The notes under the pieces were generated by a model. The model did not search any database, was not told the origin of the DNA, and saw nothing but the letters and a program-made list of their open reading frames with translations. Both the position numbers and the translations under genes were made by a program. DNA of 64,000 bases from Streptomyces sp. NRRL B-1347 (lineage in GTDB: Bacteria > Actinomycetota > Actinomycetes > Streptomycetales > Streptomycetaceae), in NCBI RefSeq assembly GCF_000720325.1, contig NZ_JOJM01000005.1, positions 62,001 to 126,000 of the forward strand, read 5' to 3'. Positions 34,532 to 44,832 of this stretch are shown here, in pieces; within the stretch, counting starts at the first letter, position 1, and the number at the start of each line of letters is the position of its first letter.

Positions 34532-34741
34532 ATGAAGTGCTACGACTGCGACCTCGACGGCAGGAGCGGCACCGCCGGCATCGGCATCTGCAGCCGCTGC
34601 AACCTGGTCGTCTGCGCCGACCACGGACACGTCACGCCGACCGTCCTCCATCAGCCCAGCGGCATGGGCAAGGCGACGCGGGACCGGCCGGGCCGCCGCG
34701 TCGTCTGCCACACGTGCCACGCGGCGGAGCGCTCCGCCTGA
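34532..34741 (+). CDS. DUF2180 family small zinc-ribbon-like protein
   Basis: 69 residues starting MKCYDCDLDGRSGTAGIGIC, with CxxC pairs (CYDC, CSRC, CHTC) for probable zinc. It is the size of DUF2180 members, which lie beside fur in related actinomycetes, by memory. ATG preceded by GGAGATCCCC. Function unknown; perhaps redox or metal-related given the Fur neighbour. Confidence 0.8.
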   Translation: MKCYDCDLDGRSGTAGIGICSRCNLVVCADHGHVTPTVLHQPSGMGKATRDRPGRRVVCHTCHAAERSA

Positions 34742-34813
34742 GCAGGGCCGATCCACCGCCACCTCCCTGACCGGCCGGGCCCTTCGGCCCCGTCACCCCC
34801 GAGGAAGTGCGTC

Positions 34814-36070
34814 GTGAACCCTCCCGCCGAGCCCGGAGCCACCACGTCCTCCGGCCCCGAAGCCGCAGCCGCGCCCGCCCCCGGACCCACTGCCGCCCGC
34901 CCCGCCCGCCGCCTGCTCCCGTACGCCCTGGCCGTCCTCCTGATCGGCCTGAACATGCGGCCCGTCATCGTGGCCGTCTCGGCCCTCCTGGACGACATCC
35001 GGCACGCCACCGGCCTGTCCAACGGCGCCGCGGGCGTCCTGTCGACGCTGCCGCTGATCTGCTTCGGCGTCTTCGCCCCGCTCGCGCCCCGCCTGGCCCG
35101 GCGCCACGGGATGGAGCGCACCCTCGTCGCCGTGCTCGTGGTGCTCCTGGCCGGGGCGGCCGTGCGCCTCGTGCCCGCCCTGCCCCCGCTGTTCGCCGGA
35201 ACCCTCCTGATCGGCGCGGCCGTCGCCGTGGCCAACGTCGTCGTGACGGCACTGATCAAACGCGACTTCCACCGCCACGTCGGTCTGATGTCGGGCCTGC
35301 ACTCGACGATGCTCGTCGGCGGCGGCGCCGTGGCGGCCGCCGCGACCGTACCGCTGCGCGACGGCCTCGGCCTCGACTGGTCCGGTGGGCTCGCCCTGTG
35401 GGGGCTGCTCGCGCTGGTCGCGGTGCTGGTGTGGGCGCCGCGCCTGCGTCGCGGCGGTCCCGCCCGCCGCGACGCCGCCGCGGGCGCGGGCGGATCGCTG
35501 TGGCGCGACCGGCTCGCCTGGGCCGTGGCCCTGTTCTACGCGTTCCAGTCCCTCATCTACTACACGGCCACCACCTGGCTGCCCTCCTTCTACATCTCCC
35601 ACGGGTACTCCGAGGGCCGGGCGGGCGTGCTGCTCGCCGTCTGCATGGGCTTCGCGATGCTCACGTCCCTGCTGGTGCCCGTGCTCGCGCAGCGCTCGCG
35701 GCGGCAGAGTCATCTGGCCGTGCTCGGCAGCGCGCTGTGCGCCGTGGCGCTGATCGGGCTCACCGCCGCCCCGACCGGCGCCGCCGCCCTGTGGGCCGCG
35801 CTGCTCGGCCTCGGCCTGGGAGCCGTGCTGAGCCTGGGCATCGCCTTCATGTCGATGCGGGCCCGCACCACCGAGGAGGCCGGACTCCTGTCGGCGATGT
35901 CGCAGTGCGTGGGCTATCTGGTGGCCGCCGTCGGGCCCGCGCTCTTCGGCGCCGTACGGGACCTGAGCGGGCACTGGACCGCGGGCCTGGTCGGCCTGGT
36001 CGTCATCGCCGTGCCGATGGCCGTCGCCGGTGCGCTCGCCGGGCGCGGCGGGCACGTGCTGCCCCGCTGA
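34814..36070 (+). CDS. MFS transporter, CynX/NimT-like
   Basis: 418 residues, 12 membrane segments. VLLIGLNMRPVIVAVSALLD near the N-terminus and the overall pattern match CynX/NimT-type (cyanate, nitroimidazole) permeases. GTG start with GAGGAAG upstream. The protein carries an unusually long disordered N-terminus of about 30 Pro/Ala residues. A strong hairpin follows the stop. No cyanase gene nearby, so the substrate is open. Confidence 0.8.
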   Translation: MNPPAEPGATTSSGPEAAAAPAPGPTAARPARRLLPYALAVLLIGLNMRPVIVAVSALLDDIRHATGLSNGAAGVLSTLPLICFGVFAPLAPRLARRHGMERTLVAVLVVLLAGAAVRLVPALPPLFAGTLLIGAAVAVANVVVTALIKRDFHRHVGLMSGLHSTMLVGGGAVAAAATVPLRDGLGLDWSGGLALWGLLALVAVLVWAPRLRRGGPARRDAAAGAGGSLWRDRLAWAVALFYAFQSLIYYTATTWLPSFYISHGYSEGRAGVLLAVCMGFAMLTSLLVPVLAQRSRRQSHLAVLGSALCAVALIGLTAAPTGAAALWAALLGLGLGAVLSLGIAFMSMRARTTEEAGLLSAMSQCVGYLVAAVGPALFGAVRDLSGHWTAGLVGLVVIAVPMAVAGALAGRGGHVLPR

Positions 36071-36080
36071 GCACGGGAAC

Positions 36081-36113
36081 GGGCCCGCACCCCGGGCAAG
36101 GGGGTGCGGGCCC
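36081..36113. terminator. Terminator hairpin
   Basis: Thirteen-base stem (36081-36093 with 36101-36113, loop GGGCAAG) after the MFS gene and before the convergent I36-like gene (stop at 36131). Confidence 0.8.
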
Positions 36114-36130
36114 GCGCCGGGGAGCCGGGT

Positions 36131-36544
36131 TCAGCAGCTCATGGCCCAGGTGTGGGAGTCGCCGTTGTCATTGGCCGCGCCGTTGTAGTTGACCTCCTGG
36201 CCCGGCGTGAGGCAGATGGTCATGTGGCCGCCCTGGCCGCTCGATGAGTAGACCTTGACGTGGTCCTTGATGCCGGGACCGGAGATGCCGTGGTTGGCCC
36301 AGGAGGAGTCCTCGTCGGCGATGTAGCTCTCCCACCAGCCGTCGTCCCCGGACCAGTTGGCGCGCTGGCCGTCGTAGTTGGCGTGTTCCCAGGCGCAGAA
36401 ATGGCCGCTGGGACAGTCGGCGGCACCGGCGGGCGCGGCCGCGACCAAGCCGCCCGTCATCAGGAGGGCAGCCGCCGCCACGGCGGCGAGGAGACCGCGC
36501 CGTGCGGAGTTCTTGGGGGTGGTGGAGACGTTCTTCGTGCTCAT
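36131..36544 (-). CDS. Secreted peptidase inhibitor I36-like protein
   Basis: 137 residues. A signal peptide of about 42 residues (RRGLLAAVAAAALLMTGGLV, ending PAGAADC) precedes a mature beta domain with CPSGHFCAWEHANYDGQRA, the beta/gamma-crystallin-like pattern of family I36 inhibitors (Streptomyces metalloproteinase inhibitor group). Four cysteines in the mature part. ATG 36544. A second, related gene (36658-37032) lies upstream on the same strand. Confidence 0.8.
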   Translation of the reverse strand: MSTKNVSTTPKNSARRGLLAAVAAAALLMTGGLVAAAPAGAADCPSGHFCAWEHANYDGQRANWSGDDGWWESYIADEDSSWANHGISGPGIKDHVKVYSSSGQGGHMTICLTPGQEVNYNGAANDNGDSHTWAMSC

Positions 36545-36657
36545 GGGCGTGAGGGGCCTTTCTGTTCGCTTCGCTTGAACTTCTCGGGTGGTCGGGGTGG
36601 CCGCTCTTCGGGCTGCCGGGCGCGGGACGGGTGCGCCGGTGGCGGCCGCCGGGCCGG

Positions 36658-37032
36658 TCAGGCCGCCTGGCAGCCCTCGTCCGTGTGGGACACGCCGTCG
36701 ATCCGCGATCCCCAGGACCAGTTGTCGCTGTAGTCGTACGGCCGGATCAGCCGGTAGAAGCAGTCGTGCCGTCCCCAGTCGATCGCGTACAGGTTCTGGT
36801 TGGCGTCCGAGCGGAACGAGGCCGTCTTGTCGTGGTGGGACTCGGGTACGTCCCGATAGCCCGGGGGCTTGTAGCAGAAGCCCGTGCCGTGCTGGCCCGG
36901 CTGGGTCCAGAAGCACACTTCGCCGGGGCCGCGCTCGACGCCGGGCCCGGCCGCCGACGCGGGAGCCGTCGCGAGCGCGGGGACCAGGGCGGTGACCAGG
37001 GCGGCGGTGGACAGGGCGAGTTTGCGGAGCAT
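36658..37032 (-). CDS. Secreted peptidase inhibitor I36-like protein (second copy)
   Basis: 124 residues. Signal peptide MLRKLALSTAALVTALVPAL, cleavage near ASAAGP. EVCFWTQPGQHGTGFCYKPP corresponds to the C-x-W/F-x-x-x-x-G motif of the neighbouring I36-like protein. Differs strongly outside this motif, so the duplication is old. ATG at 37032. Probably cell-surface or extracellular; inhibition of a peptidase is inferred from family resemblance only. Confidence 0.7.
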   Translation of the reverse strand: MLRKLALSTAALVTALVPALATAPASAAGPGVERGPGEVCFWTQPGQHGTGFCYKPPGYRDVPESHHDKTASFRSDANQNLYAIDWGRHDCFYRLIRPYDYSDNWSWGSRIDGVSHTDEGCQAA

Positions 37033-37239
37033 GGGCACCTTCGCATCGCTGGGAGAGACCCGTCCGAGGCTGCTGGGCGGGCACGGCCAGACTGCCCCCG
37101 GCGCGATCACGGCATTCGGGCGTTCACCCGAACGGCGGAGGTATGCGGGAGAAGAAGCCTTTCTGCGCATTCAGGGCGTAATGCCTTGGTGAACGCCCCT
37201 GGTCGGAAGGTGTGGCAATATCCCCCCTGCCTTCACTGA

Positions 37240-37250
37240 GTACAGTGTAC
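37240..37250. promoter_or_regulatory. Palindrome upstream of the uvrA-like gene
   Basis: GTACAGTGTAC has 4-bp palindromic arms and sits within an AT-rich stretch (CTTCACTGAGTACAGTGTAC, 37231-37250), 40 bp before the GTG at 37290. Suggestive of a TetR-type operator, but no regulator gene is adjacent. Confidence 0.45.
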
Positions 37251-37289
37251 GCTGTTCGCTCAGGTCGAACCTAAGTGCGAGGAGCGCTC

Positions 37290-39554
<2,265 letters not shown>

Positions 39555-39558
39555 GCCC

Positions 39559-39595
39559 GGTGCCGTGGGGTGCGGGCCTCGCGCCCCACGGCACC
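39559..39595 (+). terminator. Terminator of the uvrA-like gene
   Basis: GGTGCCGTGGGG (39559-39570) pairs with CCCCACGGCACC (39584-39595); the inner three bases on each side can extend the stem. It lies right after the stop. Confidence 0.75.
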
Positions 39596-39645
39596 GCCCG
39601 CGATATTCGCTTGCCCTCGCGGCGACAGGGGGCGACAGTCGCCCC

Positions 39646-40179
39646 GTGCGGAACATCGAGCTGTCGGACGGCGTGGTCACCCTGTCCCCCCTGACCCTGG
39701 AGGACGTCGACGCGCATCTGGCGGGCGAGGACGAGCTCCTCGTGCGCTGGCTCAACGGCGAGCCCAGCACCCGGGCGAGCACGGAGGAGTACGTGCGCCA
39801 CTGCCAGGACCAGTGGGCCGACAAGGGAACGCTGCGCGCCTTCGGCGTGCGCGCGGGGGAGGGCCCGACGCTCGCGGGCACCATCGACGTACGGCTCACC
39901 CTGCCGGGCCTCGCCCCCGGCGCGGCCAACATCGCCTACGGGCTCTACCCGGCCTGGCGGGGCCAGGGGCTCGCGACCCGCGCGGTCGACCTGGTCTGCC
40001 GCTACACGGCGACGGAGGGCGCGCGCGTCGGCGTGATCCGGGTGGACCCCGCCAACGCCGCGTCGGAAGCGGTGGCACGGCGCGCGGGCTTCACGTACAT
40101 GAAGCAGGTCCGCGAGGCGGACGGGACGTGCCACAACTGGTACGTCCGCGACCTCAAGGGCCTCGCCGCGCCGCGCTAG
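39646..40179 (+). CDS. GNAT family N-acetyltransferase (RimJ/RimL-like)
   Basis: 177 residues from GTG 39646. SPLTLEDVDAHLAGEDELLV starts the fold; NIAYGLYPAWRGQGLATRAV carries the acetyl-CoA-binding R-G-Q-G-L-A loop; VDPANAASEAVARRAGFTYM is the conserved C-terminal strand. Typical RimJ/RimL-like architecture. Acceptor unknown. Convergent with the chaplin gene. Confidence 0.88.
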   Translation: MRNIELSDGVVTLSPLTLEDVDAHLAGEDELLVRWLNGEPSTRASTEEYVRHCQDQWADKGTLRAFGVRAGEGPTLAGTIDVRLTLPGLAPGAANIAYGLYPAWRGQGLATRAVDLVCRYTATEGARVGVIRVDPANAASEAVARRAGFTYMKQVREADGTCHNWYVRDLKGLAAPR

Positions 40180-40182
40180 GGG

Positions 40183-40422
40183 TCAGTGCCCGGCCGGGCA
40201 GCTGTTGCCCGTGGCGGGGTTCAGCACGCCCACGACGTTCACGGAGTTGCCGCAGAGGTTCACGGGGACGTCGACCGGCACCTGGATGAGGTTGCCGCTG
40301 AGGACGCCGGGCGAGTTCTCCGCCGTGCCGTTGGCGTCGGCGTCGGCCGCGGCCGAGGCGGCGCCGCCGACCAGCGTGGTCACGGCGAGAGCGGCCGAGG
40401 CGAGGAGCACGCGAGCGCGCAT
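40183..40422 (-). CDS. Short chaplin, hydrophobic surface protein
   Basis: 79 residues. Signal peptide of about 25 (VLLASAALAVTTLVGGAASA), then a single chaplin domain NSPGVLSGNLIQVPVDVPVN followed by LCGNSVNVVGVLNPATGNSC. Two cysteines and the G-N-N/S-V-x-V-V-G-x-L-N-P pattern identify a short chaplin (ChpD-H type). These assemble into amyloid fibrils on aerial hyphae and spores and lower surface tension. ATG preceded by AGGAGGTACC. This feature alone makes a Streptomyces-type organism very likely. Confidence 0.93.
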   Translation of the reverse strand: MRARVLLASAALAVTTLVGGAASAAADADANGTAENSPGVLSGNLIQVPVDVPVNLCGNSVNVVGVLNPATGNSCPAGH

Positions 40423-40767
40423 GGGGGTACCTCCTGGTGCGAAGGGAGTGTTCCTCCCGAGCCTCGCCGCAGGGCGGTACGGGAGAAAGTCCTGGTAGCC
40501 CGATGGAATGAAGGGAGGGAACCAGCCAATTCGGTTCGGTCGGCGGGGCGTCCGAGCGAGGAAAGGATCGAGAGTGCTGAGGCGGACGCGGCGCGGTGCG
40601 GCGTCCGGAGGCGCTGTTTTCGGCCTTCATCATCCGTGTGGGGGACATGCGCGACGAACTTGGCCGAACCGCGCATAGTCCAAATGGCTGCAAGGGGCAT
40701 GTAGTAGGGGACGGAACGCCTCGGGGGACCGGCAGATCCGTACGCCCGTCCGTACACCGGAGACAGC
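40423..40767. other. 345-bp divergent control region
   Basis: Lies between the chaplin start and the P450 start. No gene of note. AT-richer at both ends, where each promoter should lie; I could not fix -35/-10 pairs with confidence. No strong palindrome. Confidence 0.45.
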
Positions 40768-41994
40768 ATGACGCAAGCAGCCCCCTTTCCTCAGGACCGC
40801 ACCTGCCCCTACCACCCGCCCGCCGGCTACCGCCCGCTGAGCGAACAGGGCCCGCTCAGCCGCATCACGCTCTACGACGACACCGAGGCCTGGCTCGTCA
40901 CCGGGCACGCCGAAGCCCAGGCGCTGCTCACCGACCCCCGGCTCTCCGCGAACCGACAGAATCCGGCCTTCCCCTCCATCGCCCCGCGCTTCGAGCTCTC
41001 GCGCCGCGTGCGGACCGCGCTCCTCGGCGTGGACGACCCCGAGCACAACAGACAGCGCCGCATGCTGATCCCGCCGTTCGGCGTGAAGCGGGTGGCGGCG
41101 ATGCGACCCCGCATCCAGCACATCGTCGACCAGCTCCTCGACGCCGTGCTCGAACAGGGGCCGCCCGTGGACCTGGTGTCCGCGTTCGCGCTTCCGGTGC
41201 CGTCCATGGTGATCTGCGAACTCCTCGGCGTGCCGTACGCCGACCACGACTTCTTCGAGGAGGCGTCGCGCCGCCTGCTGCGCGGCAAGACGGCCGACGA
41301 GTCCGACGAGGCGCGCCGGGAACTCATGGACTACCTGGAGGGCCTGGTCGACCGGAAGAGCCGGATCGCCGAGAGCCACCCCGAGGCAGAGGAGGGCCTC
41401 GCCGAAGGCATGCTCGACGACCTCGTCCGCGAGCGGCTGCACACCGGCGAACTCGACCGCGACGAACTGGCGCGGATGGCGCTGATCCTGCTGGTCGCCG
41501 GGCACGAGACGACCGCCAACATGATCTCGCTCGGCACCTTCACCCTGCTCGAACACCCGGATCAGCTCGCGGCGCTGCGCGGGGAGCCGGCGCTGATCCG
41601 CGACGCGGTGGAGGAGCTGCTGCGCTTCCTGTCGATCGCCGACGGGCTCCAGCGGGTCGCCACCGCCGACATCGAGGTGGCGGGGCAGACCATCCGCGCG
41701 CACGAGGGCGTGTTCCTCGCCGCGTCGGCCATCAACCGCGACTCCGCCGTCTACGCGGAGCCGGACGACCTCGACGTCCGCAGAAGCGCCCGCCACCACC
41801 TCGCCTTCGGCTTCGGCATCCACCAGTGCCTCGGGCAGAACCTCGCCCGCCTGGAGCTGGAGATCGCCTTCGAATCGCTGCTCGCCCGGATCCCCGACCT
41901 ACGGCTCGCCGTGCCGCCGGACGAGGTTCCGATCAAGCCGGGCGACACGATCCAGGGACTCATCGAGCTGCCCGTCAGCTGGGGGCGCGGCTGA
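40768..41994 (+). CDS. Cytochrome P450 (CYP105-like) with its own ferredoxin
   Basis: 408-residue class I P450. I-helix AGHETT is normal, ExxR in EELLRFLS, heme loop FGFGIHQCLG with Cys354. CYP105-type by the start (PYHPPAGYRPLSEQGPLSRI) and by pairing with a downstream 3Fe-4S ferredoxin. It would hydroxylate a small molecule or xenobiotic. ATG at 40768. The stop overlaps the ferredoxin ATG (TGATG), so the two are translationally coupled. Confidence 0.92.
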   Translation: MTQAAPFPQDRTCPYHPPAGYRPLSEQGPLSRITLYDDTEAWLVTGHAEAQALLTDPRLSANRQNPAFPSIAPRFELSRRVRTALLGVDDPEHNRQRRMLIPPFGVKRVAAMRPRIQHIVDQLLDAVLEQGPPVDLVSAFALPVPSMVICELLGVPYADHDFFEEASRRLLRGKTADESDEARRELMDYLEGLVDRKSRIAESHPEAEEGLAEGMLDDLVRERLHTGELDRDELARMALILLVAGHETTANMISLGTFTLLEHPDQLAALRGEPALIRDAVEELLRFLSIADGLQRVATADIEVAGQTIRAHEGVFLAASAINRDSAVYAEPDDLDVRRSARHHLAFGFGIHQCLGQNLARLELEIAFESLLARIPDLRLAVPPDEVPIKPGDTIQGLIELPVSWGRG

Positions 41995-42188
41995 TGCGCA
42001 TCACGATCGACACGGACCGCTGCATCGGCGCGGGCCAGTGCGTCCTGACCGCCCCCGGCGTGTTCACCCAGGACGACGACGGGTTCAGCGAACTGCTGCC
42101 CGGCCGCACGGACGGAGCGGGCGACCCGATGCTGAAGGAGGCAGCACGCGCCTGCCCGGTGCAGGCCATCACCGTCGAGAGCGAGTGA
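41994..42188 (+). CDS. 3Fe-4S ferredoxin, electron donor of the P450
   Basis: 64 residues: MRITIDTDRCIGAGQCVLTA with C-x5-C, then a later ARACPVQAI cysteine. Three ligands predict a 3Fe-4S cluster. Single-base overlap with the P450 stop. Reductase must come from elsewhere. The pairing is standard in Streptomyces. Confidence 0.92.
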   Translation: MRITIDTDRCIGAGQCVLTAPGVFTQDDDGFSELLPGRTDGAGDPMLKEAARACPVQAITVESE

Positions 42189-42290
42189 CGCGCGCGGGCG
42201 GGGGCCGGTGGCGGCCCCCGCCCGCTCCGCGCCTCCGGAACGGGAAGAAAAGGGGGAGCGCGGAGCGGAGCCGTCGGGAACAATTGGATC

Positions 42291-42797
42291 ATGCGCATCC
42301 GAGTGGTCGACCCCGGCGAACTTCCCCTGCTCCAGGACATCGAGAGGGCCGCGGGCCGCTGCTTCCGGGACGTCGGCATGCCGGAGATCGCCGATGACGA
42401 GCCGCCGACGGTGGAGGAGCTCGCGCACTACCAGCGGGCGGGGCGCGCCTGGGTCGCGGTCGACGACGGCGACCGGCCCGTCGCGTACCTCCTCGCGGAC
42501 CACGTCGACGGCGCCCTGCACGTCGAGCAGGTGTCCGTGCACCCCGACCACGCACGGCGCGGCGTCGGCCGCGCCCTCATCGAGCACCTGGCCGACACCG
42601 CCGAGGCCGGTGCGGTCCCGGCGCTCACCCTCACCACCTTCGCCGAGGTGCCGTGGAACGCGCCGTACTACGCGCGCTGCGGCTTCGAGACCGTCGACGA
42701 GGCGTCGATCGGCCCGGAGCTGCGGGAGGTGCGGCGGAAGGAGGCCGCCCACGGCCTGGACCGGTGGCCGAGGGTCTGCATGCGGCGCCCGGTGTGA
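42291..42797 (+). CDS. GNAT family N-acetyltransferase
   Basis: 168 residues. The acetyl-CoA motif is EQVSVHPDHARRGVGRALIE (R-R-G-V-G-R), followed by NAPYYARCGFETV near the C-terminus. Single-domain GNAT of unknown acceptor. ATG at 42291. After the stop there is a short direct repeat of TGACGCCGTGT/TGTGACG units (about 42799-42830). Confidence 0.88.
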   Translation: MRIRVVDPGELPLLQDIERAAGRCFRDVGMPEIADDEPPTVEELAHYQRAGRAWVAVDDGDRPVAYLLADHVDGALHVEQVSVHPDHARRGVGRALIEHLADTAEAGAVPALTLTTFAEVPWNAPYYARCGFETVDEASIGPELREVRRKEAAHGLDRWPRVCMRRPV

Positions 42798-42924
42798 CGC
42801 CGTGTCCGGTGTGACGCCGTGTGACGTCGTGTGAAGCAGTGGTACATCAGGCTCATTGAAGTCTTCAGTACCGCCGTGGCACGGACCTAGTATCGGGCGG
42901 CATGAGCGGGCGAGAGCTGGCGGC

Positions 42925-43320
42925 ATGAGCGGGCGAGGGCTCGGGAACCGGCGTGGTGCGTGGCGCACCGGCGCCCTGTACCCGCTCGCGCTCCTCGTCT
43001 GTCTGCTCACCGTGCTCGGGTCAGGTGCGGCGTCGGCCTCCTCCGCCACGGAGAAGGCCGAGCGTACGCGCGTGACGACCCCCTACGGCTCGGCCGTCGA
43101 GGCGTCGGTGGGCCCCGACACCAGCGGCTGTCAGGACGGGGGCGGCCAGGACGCGCCCGGTGGCGCGGCGCTGACCCGCTCCGACCAGCCCTGTGCGTCC
43201 GCTCCCCGGCCGGCTCCGGCGAGCGGCGACGCGGTACCCGTTGCCGCCGCGTCCCGTCCGGTGCTGCGCGCGGACGCCACCGCCGTCGATCTCTACAGAA
43301 CCTGCGTCATCAGAACGTAG
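42925..43320 (+). CDS. Secreted hypothetical protein
   Basis: About 131 residues from the second of two ATG codons that lie in a short direct repeat (GGCATGAGCGGGCGAG). A hydrophobic segment GALYPLALLVCLLTVLGSGA near residue 20 is a probable signal sequence; the rest is Ala/Pro rich with three cysteines (DTSGCQDG, DQPCASA, RTCVIR). No family is recognised. Sits upstream of the DoxX gene on the same strand. Confidence 0.55.
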   Translation: MSGRGLGNRRGAWRTGALYPLALLVCLLTVLGSGAASASSATEKAERTRVTTPYGSAVEASVGPDTSGCQDGGGQDAPGGAALTRSDQPCASAPRPAPASGDAVPVAAASRPVLRADATAVDLYRTCVIRT

Positions 43321-43476
43321 AGGGCCCTCTCCTCCCTCCACGCTTCCCGCGCATCCGTCCCGGCGTCCCCGGCATCCGAACGACGGCTCCACCAGACCGC
43401 TCCTCCGGGCGCCTCCTGCCCGCGCGGTTCCGGCCGCGCGGCCCCCCGTTCGCTCCGCACCAAGGAGAGATCCAGC

Positions 43477-44064
43477 ATGTCTTCGTACTCTTCCCGTCCC
43501 CCCGCCCCCTCCGAAGGCCTGGCCGCCCCGGGCCCGGCCGTCCCGCACCGGGCCGACTCCGGCGCTCCCGCCCTCCAGCCCGGCATCGACCTCGGCCTTC
43601 TGCTCCTGCGCGTCACCGTCGGGCTGACCATGGCCGGGCACGGCTCGCAGAAGCTGTTCGGCTGGTTCGACGGCGGTGGCCTGAACGGCACCGCCGACCA
43701 CTTCGCCGCGGACGGCTACAAGGCCGCCAAGGTGATGGCCTGGGTCGCCGCCCTCACCGAGACCTGCTGCGGCCTGGGCCTCGCCATCGGCCTGCTCACC
43801 CCGCTCGCGGGCGCGGGCATCCTCGGCATCATGCTCAACGCCATCGCCACCAAGTGGGGCGGCGGCTTCTTCGCCCCCGAGGGCGTCGAGTACGACCTGG
43901 TCCTGCTGACCGCCGCCGTGGCCCTGGCCCTCACCGGACCGGGCCGCGTCGCCGCCGACCCACTCCTGCCCGTGCTGCGCGACCACCGCTTCGCACGAGG
44001 CGTCGCGGCGGTCGCCCTCGGCGCCCTCTCCGCCGCGTTCGTCCTGGTCGTCCTGCGGGACTGA
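43477..44064 (+). CDS. DoxX family membrane protein
   Basis: 195 residues, four membrane helices. The DoxX pattern is clear in LLLRVTVGLTMAGHGSQKLF and GWFDGGGL, ending with MLNAIATKWGGGFF. The family is linked to redox and thiol stress in actinobacteria. ATG preceded by AAGGAGAG. Located 156 bp after the secreted-protein gene. Confidence 0.85.
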   Translation: MSSYSSRPPAPSEGLAAPGPAVPHRADSGAPALQPGIDLGLLLLRVTVGLTMAGHGSQKLFGWFDGGGLNGTADHFAADGYKAAKVMAWVAALTETCCGLGLAIGLLTPLAGAGILGIMLNAIATKWGGGFFAPEGVEYDLVLLTAAVALALTGPGRVAADPLLPVLRDHRFARGVAAVALGALSAAFVLVVLRD

Positions 44065-44165
44065 ACCCGCACGCCCTCGGTGCCGCACAGGCAAACGTGC
44101 TTGACGGTGGAACGGTCTCCGCCTTGGGTGGGGGGAGTCCATCCCCCCCCGACCGGGAGCCGCCC

Positions 44166-44789
44166 ATGCCAGGCCAGGAGAGCCACGAGCGTCAGGACGA
44201 CGAGCAGACGCGCGTGCCGATGAGTGCCGAGGAGATCGAGGCGGCCGCGGTCGGGGCGGCGCCGCGGCTCGACGGGCAGGTGACGCTCAGGGCGTACGAC
44301 CCGCGCTGGGCCGAGGCCTTCGCCCGGGAGGCGGCGGGGATCCGGGACGCGCTCGGCGGGGTGCGGCACGAAATCGAGCACGCGGGGTCCACCTCGGTGC
44401 CGGGGCTCACCGCCAAGCCGGTCGTTGACATGGTGCTCACCGTGCCCGAGCCCGGCGACGAGGCGGCGTACGTACCGGCCCTTGAGCGGCTCGGATTCCG
44501 GCTCGCCATCCGGGAACCCGAGTGGTTCGAACACCGCGTGCTGCGCAAACAGGACCTGGGACCTGGCGCCGAATCGGCGAATCTGCACGTGTTCCCGAGC
44601 GGCTGCCCGGAAGTGACGCGCATGCTGCTGTTCCGTGACTGGCTGCGCGCGCATCCGGACGACCGGGACCTGTACGCTCGCACCAAACAGCGACTCGCCG
44701 CCCGCACCTGGGCGTACACGCAGAACTACGCCGACGCCAAGTCGGACGTGGTCGCGGAGATCCTGGAGCGGGCGGCGCGGGGGAGCTGA
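44166..44789 (+). CDS. GrpB family protein (UPF0157, nucleotidyltransferase fold)
   Basis: 207 residues. The motif HEIEHAGSTSVPGLTAKPVV followed by D (GrpB core, with the G-S-T/S-x-V-P-G and D-hydrophobic-V/D pattern) is definite. The fold is that of nucleotidyltransferases; some members are fused to kinases. Acceptor unknown. N-terminus up to MSAEEIEAAAVG could be trimmed by 18 residues. A perfect terminator follows. Confidence 0.85.
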   Translation: MPGQESHERQDDEQTRVPMSAEEIEAAAVGAAPRLDGQVTLRAYDPRWAEAFAREAAGIRDALGGVRHEIEHAGSTSVPGLTAKPVVDMVLTVPEPGDEAAYVPALERLGFRLAIREPEWFEHRVLRKQDLGPGAESANLHVFPSGCPEVTRMLLFRDWLRAHPDDRDLYARTKQRLAARTWAYTQNYADAKSDVVAEILERAARGS

Positions 44790-44794
44790 GGGCG

Positions 44795-44822
44795 GCAGCC
44801 CCGGCCGGGCGGCCGGGGCTGC
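44795..44822. terminator. Bidirectional terminator
   Basis: Twelve-base perfect stem (GCAGCCCCGGCC with GGCCGGGGCTGC, loop GGGC) between grpB and the convergent pyrophosphokinase gene (stop 44833). Confidence 0.85.
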
Positions 44823-44832
44823 GAGCCGGTTG

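Noticed and set aside
40183..40422. Small secreted Cys-containing peptide as a possible bacteriocin
   Set aside because: The sequence matches the chaplin domain, a structural surface protein.
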